In this document: piece by piece, positions 1 to 11,677 of the stretch | Numbering within the stretch: position 1 is the stretch's first letter | Layout of the letters: every line of letters starts with the position of its first letter | From: Anaspis maculata | Lineage: Eukaryota; Arthropoda; Insecta; Coleoptera; Scraptiidae | Reading direction: 5' to 3' | Assembly: GCA_949128115.1 (NCBI GenBank) | Contig: OX421965.1 | Location: 29,321,681-29,385,680 of the forward strand | DNA length: 64,000 nt | The notes under the pieces: model-generated | What the model saw: only the letters and a program-made list of their open reading frames with translations | Database searches by the model: none | What the model was told of the DNA's origin: nothing | Position numbers and translations under genes: made by a program

Positions 1-322
1 GCTGTTACTTTACATTATTTTTTTCCAATTATCTATGTTCTTTAACAAAAGGGTGAACATTATCATAACCGTTGAATAATCATTCGTCGGTCAACTAATG
101 GCCGAGTTATAATTGTTTCCGATATTTTTGAGCCGCCATCTTGTTTCCGGTGTCCTGCAGAAAACTTCCCAGAGACTCACTTTGGCCACCCTTCTTAAAT
201 GTCTCTAAGGGTCTCAAAGAACAAATTTGAAAGGGTGGCCAAACTTTTACAAGCTTGGTAACTCCCAACTATAATAACACCAGGATTCATACGTACTAAA
301 ACAGTTCCCAAAAATCATTTTA
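1..322. other. No gene seen
   Basis: AT-rich sequence with no coding frame, splice-bounded exon or clear repeat terminus that I can recognise. It probably lies in an upstream intron of the TRMT9B gene whose next visible exon starts at 3054. Confidence 0.5.
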
Positions 323-448
323 GATGACGGAGATAGTGAGAGGCGAAGTCCAGGCGAAGCCCTAGACTTTGACTCCCCATATCTTCAAAAATTGACGTCA
401 TTAATTTTGGAAAAAAATCCCCTCGTGTTCTTGAGTGGATTTCATATA

Positions 449-2552
449 CAGGGTGATTCACCACCAAATGGACATAGCCTGAGGGTAGGTCCAGTTTTTT
501 CCAGGCAAACCAGGATCTGGCTTTAAAAATTTTCTAACGCTGTTTGTTTTGAAGTTACAGGTTGATTCATGTATTTTGTCGAATTTTTAAATGAGCCATA
601 TCTTTAGAACGATCCAATGGATTCGATTGAAATTTTGTGAGTTTATTCTACTATTGATAATTGACACATCGCTTAATCAAGCAGTTCGACATTCCCAGGG
701 CCAGCCTTGATATAAAAAACTTCAAAGTTTTTTCCGAAAAAGACCTTCTGTATAGGGCAACCAATCCCGGGATCCCGGGATCTCGAATCCCGGGATCCCG
801 TTAGGTTTCCAATCCCGAAAATCCCGGGATTTTCCCACTGAGATCCCGGGATTTTCGGGATTTTTTAATTAATGCATCTTTTCACCTCACTTGAATGGAA
901 AATTAAGTTGATGGCGTTAATGCAAGAAACACAGATTATTCAAGTGAGCACACTGGATTTGAAACCATGTTCTTTAGTACTTAGTCATAATTATTATCAT
1001 ATTTATTTTGCTAAAATCTAAAATAAAACTAGTACCCAATCATTATTTGTTGTATGATAATTGGTGGTAATTGATAGTATTGGTACTTAATAATAATACT
1101 AATATTAGAATTGATCGGTGAGGTACATGGTACATTACACTTAGAGCCGGTATTTTCACACCAGATACCTCTTCCGGTTTCCATACCACCAAACACCATG
1201 GTATTCAAGTTCCAGGCAAAGTTAAGTATATGGAAATGAAAATAGTGGCCCTTGAAAACTTAAGAACATGTCGAAGCATATGAAATAAAACGAAACTGTG
1301 ATAAATTAAGAAAAAAGAATTCTTTTGTTTCAGAAAGTAATTTTTGCTTCCTCGAAGGAAGCACGTAAAATTGCAATGCAACTGCAATGTTTTATTTATG
1401 CCTCGATTTATGCAAAATAAATACAATAAAATACTAATATTGGTGTCAAATGATGATATACTTATCTGAATGATCTGTGTTTCTTGCTTTGACTCTATTT
1501 TCCACGCAACTGAGTCGGAAAGCTGCATCATTTGAGAAATCCCAAAAATCCCGGGATCCCGGGATTCGAAATTTTCAATCCCGAAATCCCGGGATTTCGT
1601 TTAAGTCTCGGGATTGGATGCCCTACTTCTGTATGTATATTTGTTCAAATTTATTTCCACATTCAGAAACAACATAAAACATGCTATGACTGTCGCAAAA
1701 AAATTGCTTGTCACCATTGAGCTGTCAATAAAATTTTGATAGTCCTGAAAATTTTCAAGGTTAGGATTGTTTGTAAATTGATAGTTTGAAATATTTGCAG
1801 ATAATCTATTATGGCCTGAAATTTCGGCCGTTTCGTGAAAAAAATTAAAAATTTTTAACGTTTGTTCAGTACCTAACAAAGAGCAACAAAAAATTTCATC
1901 AAGATTTTCAAAAAATTCATGTCACGTTCCTCAATTTTAGCTCAATGTGGGATAGAAGTGAAGTTGAGGGACGTAACAAGATTTTTTGCCAAATATTTTT
2001 TTTGCTACCGAAAAAAACGTAAAATTTTTTTTTCCAATTTTTTTGACGAAACGGCTGAAATTCAAGGCCATAATAGATCATTTGCAAATATTTTGAATTA
2101 TCAATTTACAAAAAATCCTAACCTCAAAAATTTTCAGGATCATCAAAATTTTATTGACAGCTCAATGGTGCCAAACAATTTTTTTTGCGATATTATTAGC
2201 ATGTTCCAGGTGGTTTCTGAATAAGAAAATAAATTTTGAGAAATATGCATACAGAATGTCTTTTTTTGAAAAAAGCTTTGAAGTTTTTTTTTCAAATCCG
2301 GCCCTGGAAGTTTTGAACTGTTTGATAAGGCGATGTGTCAGCTATCAATAGAAGAGTTAACTCACAAAATTTCAATCGAATCCATCAAGTCGTTCTGAAG
2401 ATACAGCTTATCAAAAAAATCTACGAAATACATGAATCACCCTGTAGCTTCGAAACGAACAACTTTATAGAAATTTCGAAACCAGATCCTGGTTCGCCTG
2501 GAAAAACTGGACCTACCCTCAAGCTATGTCCATTTGGTGGTGAATCACCCTG
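449..2552. mobile_element. Foldback element with CAGGGTG ends and TA flanks
   Basis: The left end (CAGGGTGATTCACCACC) and right end (GGTGGTGAATCACCCTG) are inverted copies, each preceded or followed by TA. The match continues inward through the whole element: 449-752 plus 1634 to about 1940 pairs with about 1955-2552. With the nested insertion removed it is therefore one long palindrome of about 1.2 kb. It has no long ORF, so it would be non-autonomous. TA duplication and CAGGG ends fit Tc1/mariner-type mobilisation, but that assignment is inference. Confidence 0.75.
753..1625. mobile_element. Non-autonomous hAT-type element, 873 bp
   Basis: Ends are TAGGGCAACCAATCCCGG on the left and CCGAGACTTAAACG...TGCCCTA read in inverted form on the right (TAGGGCATCCAATCCCG). 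It is bounded by a perfect 8-bp direct repeat CTTCTGTA at 745-752 and 1626-1633. Subterminal regions are packed with TCCCGGGAT motifs in both orientations (753-870 and 1538-1615). An 8-bp duplication with subterminal repeats is typical of hAT elements. There is no transposase ORF. Confidence 0.82.
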
Positions 2553-2593
2553 TATCGCTCTAGACTCGGAATGCGATACTTTCGAGACACCTG

Positions 2594-3053
2594 TATAGAC
2601 ACCTGAGAATAAGCGAATGCTGGGGATTATGTGCAAAAATTATATTATTAATGTTTCCTAATGAAAGTGAATAGCACAAAACAACACAAAAACATCTATT
2701 TACTTTATTTACAATATTTACGGCTGTTCAAGGAAAGTGAGTCGAATTATTATTGTAATTATTTCGTTCATCCTTGGTTATTTGTTGTTATTTCTCTCTT
2801 GTAGGATATCAGTTGTTTTCAAAGTTGTTTGAATCAATCATTGCTGCGATTGCCACAAATGCGAGGAACTGAAGATACTTCAGTGGAAATTGATAACAAT
2901 TCTTCAAGTACCTCTGAAGGGTTGTTGTTGTGATTGACTGAAAGTGATATTCTTACGGGCTATGAAAAATTACTGGGTTATCATAGCTGACACAAAAATA
3001 ACTATTTTTACGATGGTGTACCTTTCAAGCACCTAATCGATTCGCTTTTCCAG
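2594..3053 (+). other. Intron before the first visible TRMT9B exon
   Basis: No coding frame. It ends in a polypyrimidine tract and acceptor (cgcttttccag) at 3053, immediately before the exon that starts GTGCTAG. The exon with the SAM-binding glycine-rich motif is not found between 1 and 3053 and must lie to the left of the window. Confidence 0.6.
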
Positions 3054-6000
3054 GTGCTAGTTTTAGACAACTTGGCGCTGCCGTACCGAGATGAGAGTCT
3101 GGACGCCGTCCTTTCTATAGCTGTGGTCCACCATCTGGCCACAAATGAAAGACGCATCTGTGCACTGAGGGAACTGGCCCGCGTCCTGAGGATCGGCGGA
3201 AGACTCATAATATCGGTATGGGCGATGGAGCAAAGCCATCGAAAGTTCGAATCGCAAGACGTGCTAGTTCCCTGGCATCGACCTAAACACCTCAGCACGC
3301 CTTCACTGGAACTGACTTCCACCACTACCACTTCGGAAGACGACTGTTTACCTCCATATCATGCATACACGCAAACCTCAGACAGCGATTCGAACCGTTC
3401 TCTCAAGTAAGATCCGGCATTAAATTTTTTTAGCTCTGTCGATAAAGTACCTACTTGATGTTTCAGATCGAAAGGTATGGCCAGAAAGCGAGGGAAAAAT
3501 CGGAACAAGGGTCGTTCGATAGATCCAGGACGGAACTCGTCGCCGAGCAGTTCCAGCTTGTCGAGTCCGAACGAAACGTGCTACAGCTTTGTGCGGAGAG
3601 CCATCCAAAAGCTGGCGGGGGGCAGACGGGTGGGGGTGTACCGTCCCTGGTTCTTGGATAGTTGGAGCGCTTGTGCGAAAGAGCCTTCGCGAAGGCGCTT
3701 CTACCATGAAGGCTGTGACTGCTGTGATTGCACGGAAAACATCCAGGATCTGCCGATCGAGCTAAGACGCGTGGATGAAGAAGACTTCTTGTTGACGCAA
3801 AGGCGGCAAACGTTTCCTTCGTCGCAGCTGATCAACGACATCAACAACTTGAAGTCGAGGAGCATGACCAACATCAAGACTTCGGAGAACAACAACATAG
3901 CCAGGTCGCAGTCGACTAGCGCGCCGAACGTTCCGGAAATCAACGTAACGCCGGAAATTAAACCCAAAGCCACTCTGGCCAAACCGAAGCTGGTTAAGCA
4001 GAAGAAATCGATTTGCGAGGAGGACGACGAGGAGGCACTCGATCAGCCGACAGACATGAAAACTTTAATTAACAACCTGCCCGATTTCAATGTGTTCCAC
4101 GGAAGGTATTACCGAGGCGGGGTCTTCAAGCAGCGATCGTTTAACGAGGAGTTCATGTCAATGGAACGGATCCAAGAGAAGGAACGCGTGCGCAAGAACA
4201 TCCAGAAGCAGACCTCTCTGAACGAAGACCTGATTTTCCAGCAGAGGAATCACAAACTCGACTCTTTAAAAGACTCATTCTTTTCAGTTTCAACCTCGAA
4301 GCGCTTCCAATTAATCAAAACGGGTTTCACGAATAAATTTAAGAATTCGAATATCGACAAGGTGACCGGCACCTCGCTGAAAAACGGTTTCGTGAGGATG
4401 TTTCAGAACTGGAAGAGTTCAGAACTCATATCCCCTACGATCCCCGAAAATGAACCCCTGGAACCGACGTCGTCGAAAACACCAAACAGCGAGGAAAAAG
4501 GCGTACCCGAACGAAGACACTCGAAAGAGGACGGCTCGGACTCCTCCAAAGACAGCAGCTTACAAAGTGATACTAGCGTAGATTCTGAAGATTCGTTCGC
4601 TTCTGTTATATTCGTCCCGAAATCGGATCCCATGTCCCCCACAACACTATCGCCAGGTCCCATATCGCCCAGACTCAAGAACAACTCGGTACCAAACTCG
4701 CCTCGGATCAAGCAATCCTCGTGTCCTACAAGCCCTCGCATCAAACAAATGCCACTCACCGTTTACCCACTAACCAAGCAGCTCAGTTCTCCCAAGCCCA
4801 CCACAGCGGACATTCTATCAGACAAATCAGACAGGGACCACACAGAAAGTACAACACAACCAACACAAACCAGAACTCTAGCACAAAAATATTCTGTACC
4901 TCAAATCCCGAAGTTTAGAAGATCTAGTTTGAACTCCCCAGTTAGTACAGTTAGCCCAGAAAAATCGCCGCCATCCGTAGAAAAAGCCGAAACGAGAAAC
5001 GAGAGACTGAAAAAAATTAAAGAGCTACTCACCCAGAAGCCGGGGTTCGGCTTGAGGACGAGCAAATCCAACTTCCCAATCGTTCGACAGTCATCCGTAA
5101 CCAATGGCAAAGTCGAAGCCGTCGCCAAGCCTCTACCGAAACTCCTTTCGCTGGAACTGTTCAATCCTGAAACCGACGACAAAGACAGCGACTCTTCGTG
5201 CGTGTCCTCGCCCGATTCCGTGGACAGCGTCATCAACGTTCGTACAGACGCTGCTTCTTCGAAAATCGTCGACAACGCCAGAACCAAATTCAAATTTCCT
5301 CCAGCGCCTCAAGTTTCACAAGAAAAAAGTAAATCGATGAGTTTACTAGAAGCAGCCGCCGATGTTGCCAACACCTTGGACGAAGCTGTCGAAAAAGTCA
5401 TTAAATCTAGTCCGAGATCCAAGCGAAAACTACAATCAGGCGACGTCCTCTCGATAATCCAAAGGAGTTACTCTTCGGACACGACGCCGCTGCTAGGCGG
5501 CGAGGAAACCGAACCGTCGTGGGACGAAGAGTGCCACAAACACTTGACGGACTTTGCAGACAGACTGAGCGAAAAACTTCTGCAAGAAATCGATCACTAC
5601 CAAGAAAAAAGCAGAGAGAGGGCGGCGCTGAACCTGTCGACTTCCATTGACGGCCTGGACGATCCGTACATCCACCGTCTGAGCGAGGAGCTGGACGAAC
5701 TGTCCAAGCTGAGTGCGGAGATTCAGAAACAGAACGAGTTTCTGACGAAACTGAGCACGAGTGACGGCTTGTTCGGCAAGCAGTGCAAGAAATGTCGCAA
5801 CGTCAGTTGCAAGTGCCGGACCAAAACGAAAAAACCCGAACCGAAAGAAAGTACCGCCGCGAAGAAAGTGCCCGTTAGTAAGTACGTTAATAAAAGTGAC
5901 ATTTTTAAAAAATCCCACACGAACGATTCGTTGAGTAGCAATGTGGACAGGGGAGAGGTCGCGAAGCAGCCCGAACCCGAGGCCAAACTGTCTATCAGCA

Positions 6001-9000
6001 GGACTTCGATCAAGATGGGGACGTCGACGGACTCTTGCGACTCGGAAAAAGGTAAACACAGAACAACATTTTAGATCTATCGGGTCTTTTCGGTTTTTCT
6101 AATGTAAGATAATTACTCTCTGTGAAAAAAGACAAGATTCTAATTATAGGCCCAAATTATTCTATTTCCATTATTCTTATTTTCGTCTCTATTCGCTTCA
6201 TGGCGCGGAATATTTACAGGGTGAGAAAACAAAGTTGACCAGTGGGGACCATTGAATTCGGTACATTTTTCAAGTCAGATTTCATATCCTGGTAAAACAA
6301 CTTTGCTAAAACTCGCTGGCAATGGAAACAATTTGATATCTAAAAGCCATGCAAGCTCTGTATACTAGGCGAATAAGGAAAAGGCAGAAGGAAAAGTTGT
6401 AACTTGTGAATCGCAGATTGAGGTGTCTGCAAGGTGTCGCTTTTGGTTGCCCTATTAACTCATCGCATCGGCAAAATATAATTTTTCAACAGTATATTGA
6501 TAAAGCACCTCTGCACGTCATAATCATGCTGTATCAAGCAATCCACCTCAATGAGCAACATAGATTGACACCAAAGGACCAATTATTAAGTGAATGACTC
6601 TATCTCGGACTCTATCGTCGGACTTGACGATCTCATAATATTTTTCAAAGGATTATGTCAAATACAGTGTGTTCTACTTAACTCTATTCATAACATATAT
6701 GTCATCTGTCAAGAGTTATAAGCTGTAAAAATTGAAACTTTGACGTTCATAACTCGGGTAGTACGGAACTTTCACAGATTTCGATGAAACTTGGTCATGT
6801 CAGGCAATCATGCTCTCCAAAGCTGAATCTTTATTGAGAAATACAGGACCAATAGGTACTTTCAATTTAAGATGCGTTCAGTCAGCTTATTTAGCCGCAA
6901 GTTTTAATTTAAGTCGTAAGCGCTGCATCGCTCATTGGCTGTTCTGAGGAGGCTGGCTCATAAGAGCCAATGGGCGTCGCTGCGCTTGCGACTAAAATTA
7001 AAACTTGCGGCTAAATAAACTGACTGAACGCACCTTTACATGTCTAATCTGGGATTATATGGGATTAATCATGGGAGATCATAATTGGGAAACAATTTGA
7101 AAAAGTGTTCTAAACAAAAATTAGCCCAAAGGAACGTTCATTCTTCAGATATGATTTTTTGAAAATAAACAGCGAATTTTATATTATGAATTTCTGGTTA
7201 AATTATTTGTATTTTATTTTATATATAGCTTAGGAAATACTTGACCGATTTCGATTTTGATTTCTTGTGATTCAGCATGTCTTGGAGCCTTGGGGGAAAA
7301 TGCTCGGTCTAAAAATAGTTGATGCCAGCTGATCACAGCCGCCACAATTATTGTGAAAATTAATCTCGAAGATAATTGATTTGATTGTACCGGGTGGGCC
7401 ATAAAAAGCCGTGCTCTGAATTTTTTCTTCTAAAATTTTTATTTCTCCACCAATTTTATCGAACTTTTCAGCATTGAATAGCCAATTGAATAGGCTATCA
7501 TTTCTGTATTTCAAAATGGCCGACATACCAAAATTCAAGATGACAGAAACAATTGAAAATAGGCCTTCTTTTGTTCTCGTTGTTTTTTATTGAAAGTTAC
7601 CGGAAAGTCAAAACCAATAATTTATTATGAAGGATTAGACCTTCCTTGTCAATTCAAGACCACAATCAATAAAATCGGGTCATCTGCTGAGGAGCTATTG
7701 CGAGTTGAAGCAAGGCCTACTTTCCGTTTTTGTCATTTCCGCATAATTGATCCAAATTTGGGTATCCTACCCGCCAATCCGCCATATGCTTATTTCTCAA
7801 CCGATTTTCTCAAATTTGGTATCAATGGCTTTCTATTCCAACAAAAACGAATAAGGCCCATTTTCAATAGCTTCCGCCATCTTGAATTTTGACATGTTGC
7901 CCATTTTCTTATATGAAAATGGCAGCTTGTCCAATTGGCTAGCCATTGATACCAAATTTGAAAAAATCGGTTGGAAAATAAGGATATGGCGGGCAGGAGT
8001 CCTAAATTTGGGTCATTTATGCGGGAATAAAGGAACCGCGGTAAGTAGGATTCGCTTCAACTGGCCGTAGCTCCTCAGCAGATGACCCGATTTCATTGGT
8101 TGCCGTGTTGGATTGTCAAGGAAGGTCTATTCCTTCATAATAAATATTGGTTTTGGCTTTTTGCTGACTTTTATCAAAAAGCAATAAGGACAAAGAAATT
8201 ATATTTCCAATTGCTTCCGCCATATTGGATTTTGACATGTACGTCATTTTCTCATATGAAAAAGATAGCCTGTCCAATTGGCTAGCCATTGATATCAAAT
8301 TTGAGAAAATCGGTTGAGAAATGAGCCAATGGCGGATTGGCGGACAGGATCCCTAAATTTGGATCAATTATGCGGAAATGAAAAAAACGGAAAGTAGGCT
8401 TCGCTTCAACTCGCAATAGCTCCTCAGCCGATGACCGGATTTTACTGGTTGTGGTCTTGAATTGACAAGAAAGGTCTATGTATTCCTTTATAATACATTA
8501 TTGGTTTTGACTTTCTGGTAATTTTCAATAAAAAGCAACGAAAACAAATGAAGGCCTATTTTCAATTGTTTCTGCCATCTTGAATTTTGATATGTCGGCC
8601 ATTTTGAAAAACGGAAATTATAGCCTATTTAATTTGCTGGCCAATGCTGAAAAGTTCGATTAAATCGGTGGCAAAATAAAAATTTTAGAAGGAAAAATTC
8701 CGACCACGGTTTTTTATGGCCCACCCGGTATGAGTTGATATAATTGAAATAATTAGCTTCAAGGACATTGCAAGAAGGATGCTATGATAAGTGTAGCGAC
8801 AGACATGAAGACGATTTTTTTCAAGTTCAAATCACTCAGGTGCCCGTTTTGCGCTCTGTTTTGTATCCACTCTTAGGCCCAATATTATAATATAATGTGC
8901 AGTTGAACGACGGTTGGGTTTCAACCTCCAGTCGAAAGCGAATTCAAGCGCTGCCATTGGCTCAGGCACCCGTCAACCTCAGGTTGAAATCCAACCAGAC

Positions 9001-11677
9001 ATTATAATACTGGGCCTTAGACCCATATCTCCATTAAGAAGCATTTTAGGAGAACACTCTTTCTCTTGATTTTTTGTCAATTTTTATGGCAGGAATCACT
9101 TCCTGAAGTTGGGTATAGTTCTGAAAATCCCTATTGTTGAATTAGCAAGAAATATTACAAAATTCGTGCATCACGACATGCAGCGAAAATAGGGCGATTG
9201 TATAAAATTCGTTCACCTGGTCGCCGGCAGGCAGCGCAAGGATCGAGTTATGTTTTGACGTTTGTTAGGGAATTGCATTGGGGCACATAACGGGTATGAG
9301 GCATTATTAAAATGATTAGAAGTCACAATCTCGATCTCGTAAACGCCGAACAAAACACGTAAAAATTACAGTATTTAGTGAGGTTAGTCCGGTTGACGTC
9401 GATTCCGACATGGATGAAACTTGACATATTATGATAATGACACTATGGACATTTTGCCATACACTCCCTCTATATGCAATCACCCTAATAGGGCGCTCCA
9501 ATCCACGTTTCCCGAAAGGCTTCTGCGCATACCTGTGAAAGTAGGACGTTGCCATATCTATATCACGACAACAAGTTGACAACACTGTAATACGGTGAGC
9601 GTGTGCAATATCACGCAAATTTCAGCTGACAGCGCTTGACGTCGATTTGACGTTTCGACAGATCTAACCAAATAACGCTCTTGTTTCGTCGATCGCCTTG
9701 CAGCTCGTTGTGTTTCGTATCACCTGAATCTTTTCTGCGTCTTTCTGCCATACGGCACGTAACATTCCATTCTGAACAATATTAAATGTTGAATGGTTAG
9801 GAGGTTATGTTTGTTGTTTGTTTACATCTCGATTATTGATTGACAGTTGCCATTGACAGTGACACTTCGTGCGTCAAAATTGAAATTACCGCGCTCTGCA
9901 GGTATGCGTTCTCATGTATGCGCTGAAGTAATGTACGTGATGGTAAACGTGGATTTGTGCCTATTCTATTCAGAATCGATCCCATATTCCATAAAAAATG
10001 AAATATACAGCGTGTTCCATTTAAAATGAGATAATAAACAATTAGGGTATAGTTCGTCCCCATTAATTTGGAATGACTCGGCTTGCCATAGATTATTGCC
10101 ATGCAAGATTTCAGTAGGGCGGCATACGTATCAAAGTATCAAGCCATGGTATGCTTGACCCAGTATGACGTCATATTTTTCTTCAGCTCCTCCTGATGAA
10201 ATATTTTCCTACTGATAACTTTTGTGTATACAGGGTGTCCCAGCTAAAACAATCCAGCGCAATTTTCTCAGAAAATATAAAGGCAACAGAACAATTGTTT
10301 CAATTGGGGAGAAGCCTGATCTCTTAGCTTCCTTTTGAGGGGGCGCCGATGCTTGTAGGTGCTCTAGTTTCCAAGAAAATACAATTTGAATCGGGCGAGC
10401 CACAAGAATTTGAAAATTCATGACCGATAAAACAAAAAAAAACAGATGAAAAAAAATCCTATTTTTCTCTCTGGGCTTTCCATTGATGTGTCGCTGATGT
10501 CTGTACCTGGCCCAATAAGCCAGAAATTCTGCCTCAAAGTCCAGCAAACACAATAATCGGAATCCGTGACGTCACCGATCACACACTTGTTGATTTTAGC
10601 ACCAGCCGTTACTAGCACTTTTTCACTCAACATACCTGGATTCTCCATAGCAATGAATACTGGCTGATGTGAAATTGTGAAAATCAACAAGTGTGAGATC
10701 GGTGACGTCGTTATGAATTCCGATTATTGTGTTTGCTGGACTTTGAGGCAGAATTTCTGGCTTATTGGGCCAGGTACAGACATCGGCGACACATCAATGG
10801 AAAGCCCAGAGAAAGAGGATCTGTTTTCATCTGAAGTATTTTGTTTTGTCGGTCATGAGTTTTTGAATTCTTGTGACTCGCCAGATTCAAATTCCATTTT
10901 CTTGGAAACTAGAGCACCTACAAACATCGACGCCCCCTCAAAAGAAAGCTAAAAGTTTAGGCTTCCCTCCAATTGAATAATTTTTCTTTGTTGCCTTGAT
11001 ATTTTTTGAGAAAATTGCGTTGGATTGTTTTAGCTGGGGCACCTGTATGTGATATTTATGCGTTTGTAACGGCATATTCTGAACTTTTGTAATTTTTCCT
11101 ATCCGCTTTTCCCACCGTCCATGTTTCGCAGCCGTACAATGCCGTGCTTCTCGTGGGTGCGTGAATATTGATCGAAATTTCCGTTGTTTCAGGAAGCAGC
11201 ACAAATTCGATGATATCGAGCGCTGCGACGTCGTTGAATTTTGGCCACTCCGTGGAATCGGCCGACGGGATTTCGGACAAGCTCAGCGGGGAAAGCCACA
11301 AAGACTCCAATTCCATCAGCCGGTACTCGGACGGCGGCAGCACGGCATCGCTCGCGTCCTGCCCCGAATGGAAGATGATCAAGCCAAAAAACGAAGACAG
11401 ATTGACCAAGCACACCTCGAGCATCAGCTTAGAGAGCGACTCGTCGTCGAAAAAGAGGGACAAGTCGTCCCTCTTTAGCGACACCTCGCAGGATTCGCTG
11501 CCATCTGACAATATCGGCGGCGAAATAACGTATCATAGATATTATCACGTGTTTAGGGAGGGCGAACTGGACCAATTGATAGAAAAATACGTAGAAAACC
11601 TTCACATTATATCTTCATATTACGATCACGCCAGCTGGTGCATAATTGCCGAAAAAGTCCAAGTGTGGACCATCTGA
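3054..11677 (+). CDS. TRMT9B: TRMT9B/fid-type tRNA methyltransferase, 3' three exons (5' partial)
   Basis: Exons 3054-3406, 3467-6051 and 11193-11677 join in frame (1140 codons plus TGA); each junction has GT/AG sites. The first exon encodes the C-terminal half of a class I SAM methyltransferase: a DNLALPYRDE strand, an HH pair in 'VVHHLATNERR', 'ELARVLRIGGRL' and the hallmark 'VWAMEQ', then 'DVLVPWH'. The last exon ends with the family signature 'YYHVFREGELDQLI' and 'YYDHASWCIIAEKV'. Human TRMT9B and fly fid share this layout, and the family derives from the Trm9/ALKBH8 tRNA wobble-uridine methyltransferases. The 2.6-kb middle exon is an insect-like low-complexity, Ser-rich, probably disordered insert of about 860 residues with SPRIKQ-like repeats near 4690-4745. 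It also has a short Cys cluster (CKKCRNVSCKC, 5788-5820) that could bind metal. The SAM-binding glycine motif is on an upstream exon outside the window. Confidence 0.93.
6052..6869 (+). other. TRMT9B last intron, 5' part
   Basis: Begins with the donor gtaaac at 6052. A CAGGGTGAG motif at 6218 looks like one end of the CAGGGTG repeat group, but I find no matching inverted end nearby. No coding frame recognised. Confidence 0.5.
6870..7035. mobile_element. PIF/Harbinger-type MITE, 166 bp
   Basis: Inverted ends of about 55 bp (AGATGCGTTCAGTCAG on the left; AGGTGCGTTCAGTCAG read inward on the right, then TTATTTAGCCGCAAG in both). They are flanked by the 3-bp direct repeat TTA (6867-6869 and 7036-7038). 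TTA/TAA duplications are characteristic of PIF/Harbinger. The element lies in the last intron of the TRMT9B gene. Confidence 0.78.
7390..8728. mobile_element. Foldback element with CCGGGTGGGCCAT ends
   Basis: Left end CCGGGTGGGCCATAAAAA and right end TTTTTATGGCCCACCCGG are inverted repeats flanked by TA on both sides. Similarity runs inward: 7590-7850 reappears inverted at 8290-8530. A further copy of the same module lies at about 7885-8110, so the interior is a mosaic of direct and inverted copies. No transposase frame is seen, so it is non-autonomous. Confidence 0.72.
8876..9016. mobile_element. PIF/Harbinger-type MITE, 141 bp
   Basis: Ends GGCCCAATATTATAAT and ATTATAATACTGGGCC are inverted, flanked by TTA at 8873-8875 and 9017-9019. 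Inner arms (GGTTGGGTTTCAACCT and AGGTTGAAATCCAACC) also pair. It is a second, unrelated small element in the TRMT9B intron. Confidence 0.78.
9020..10230. other. TRMT9B intron, no feature recognised
   Basis: No exon, ORF or repeat terminus I can defend. A CGTGTTCCATTTAAAATGAG motif at about 10010-10030 resembles a decayed end of a CAGGGTG-type element, but no partner end was found. Confidence 0.4.
10231..11045. mobile_element. Foldback element ending 147 bp before the last TRMT9B exon
   Basis: Left end CAGGGTGTCCCAGCTAAAAC and right end GTTTTAGCTGGGGCACCTG are inverted and flanked by TA (10229-10230, 11046-11047). The arms, 10231 to about 10600 and about 10676-11045, are near-complete inverted copies with a spacer of roughly 75 bp. 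No ORF of its own; the long frames inside are mirror images of each other. It lies close to the acceptor at 11192, so a hairpin in the pre-mRNA could affect splicing (inference). Confidence 0.82.

Larger units (their letters stand above)
323..2593 (-). repeat. Interspersed repeat (family B), split by a nested foldback
   Basis: The left piece (323-446) and right piece (2555-2593) read through as one copy of a repeat that recurs at 23250-23807, 26208-26457, 32130-32222 and 33533-33775. Read on the minus strand it starts CAGGTGTCTCGAAAG, then gives a 'GCATTCCGAGTC' block and a 'GAATCCACTCAAGAACAC' block. A TA dinucleotide follows the right end. The 449-2552 element has landed in the middle, so this copy is the older one. 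Function: none seen. Confidence 0.6.

Noticed and set aside
5493..6059. Minus-strand 188-codon open frame
   Set aside because: Lies entirely antisense to the well-supported large TRMT9B exon; its composition (Phe/Leu/Arg-rich) is the mirror of Lys/Glu/Ser coding sequence.
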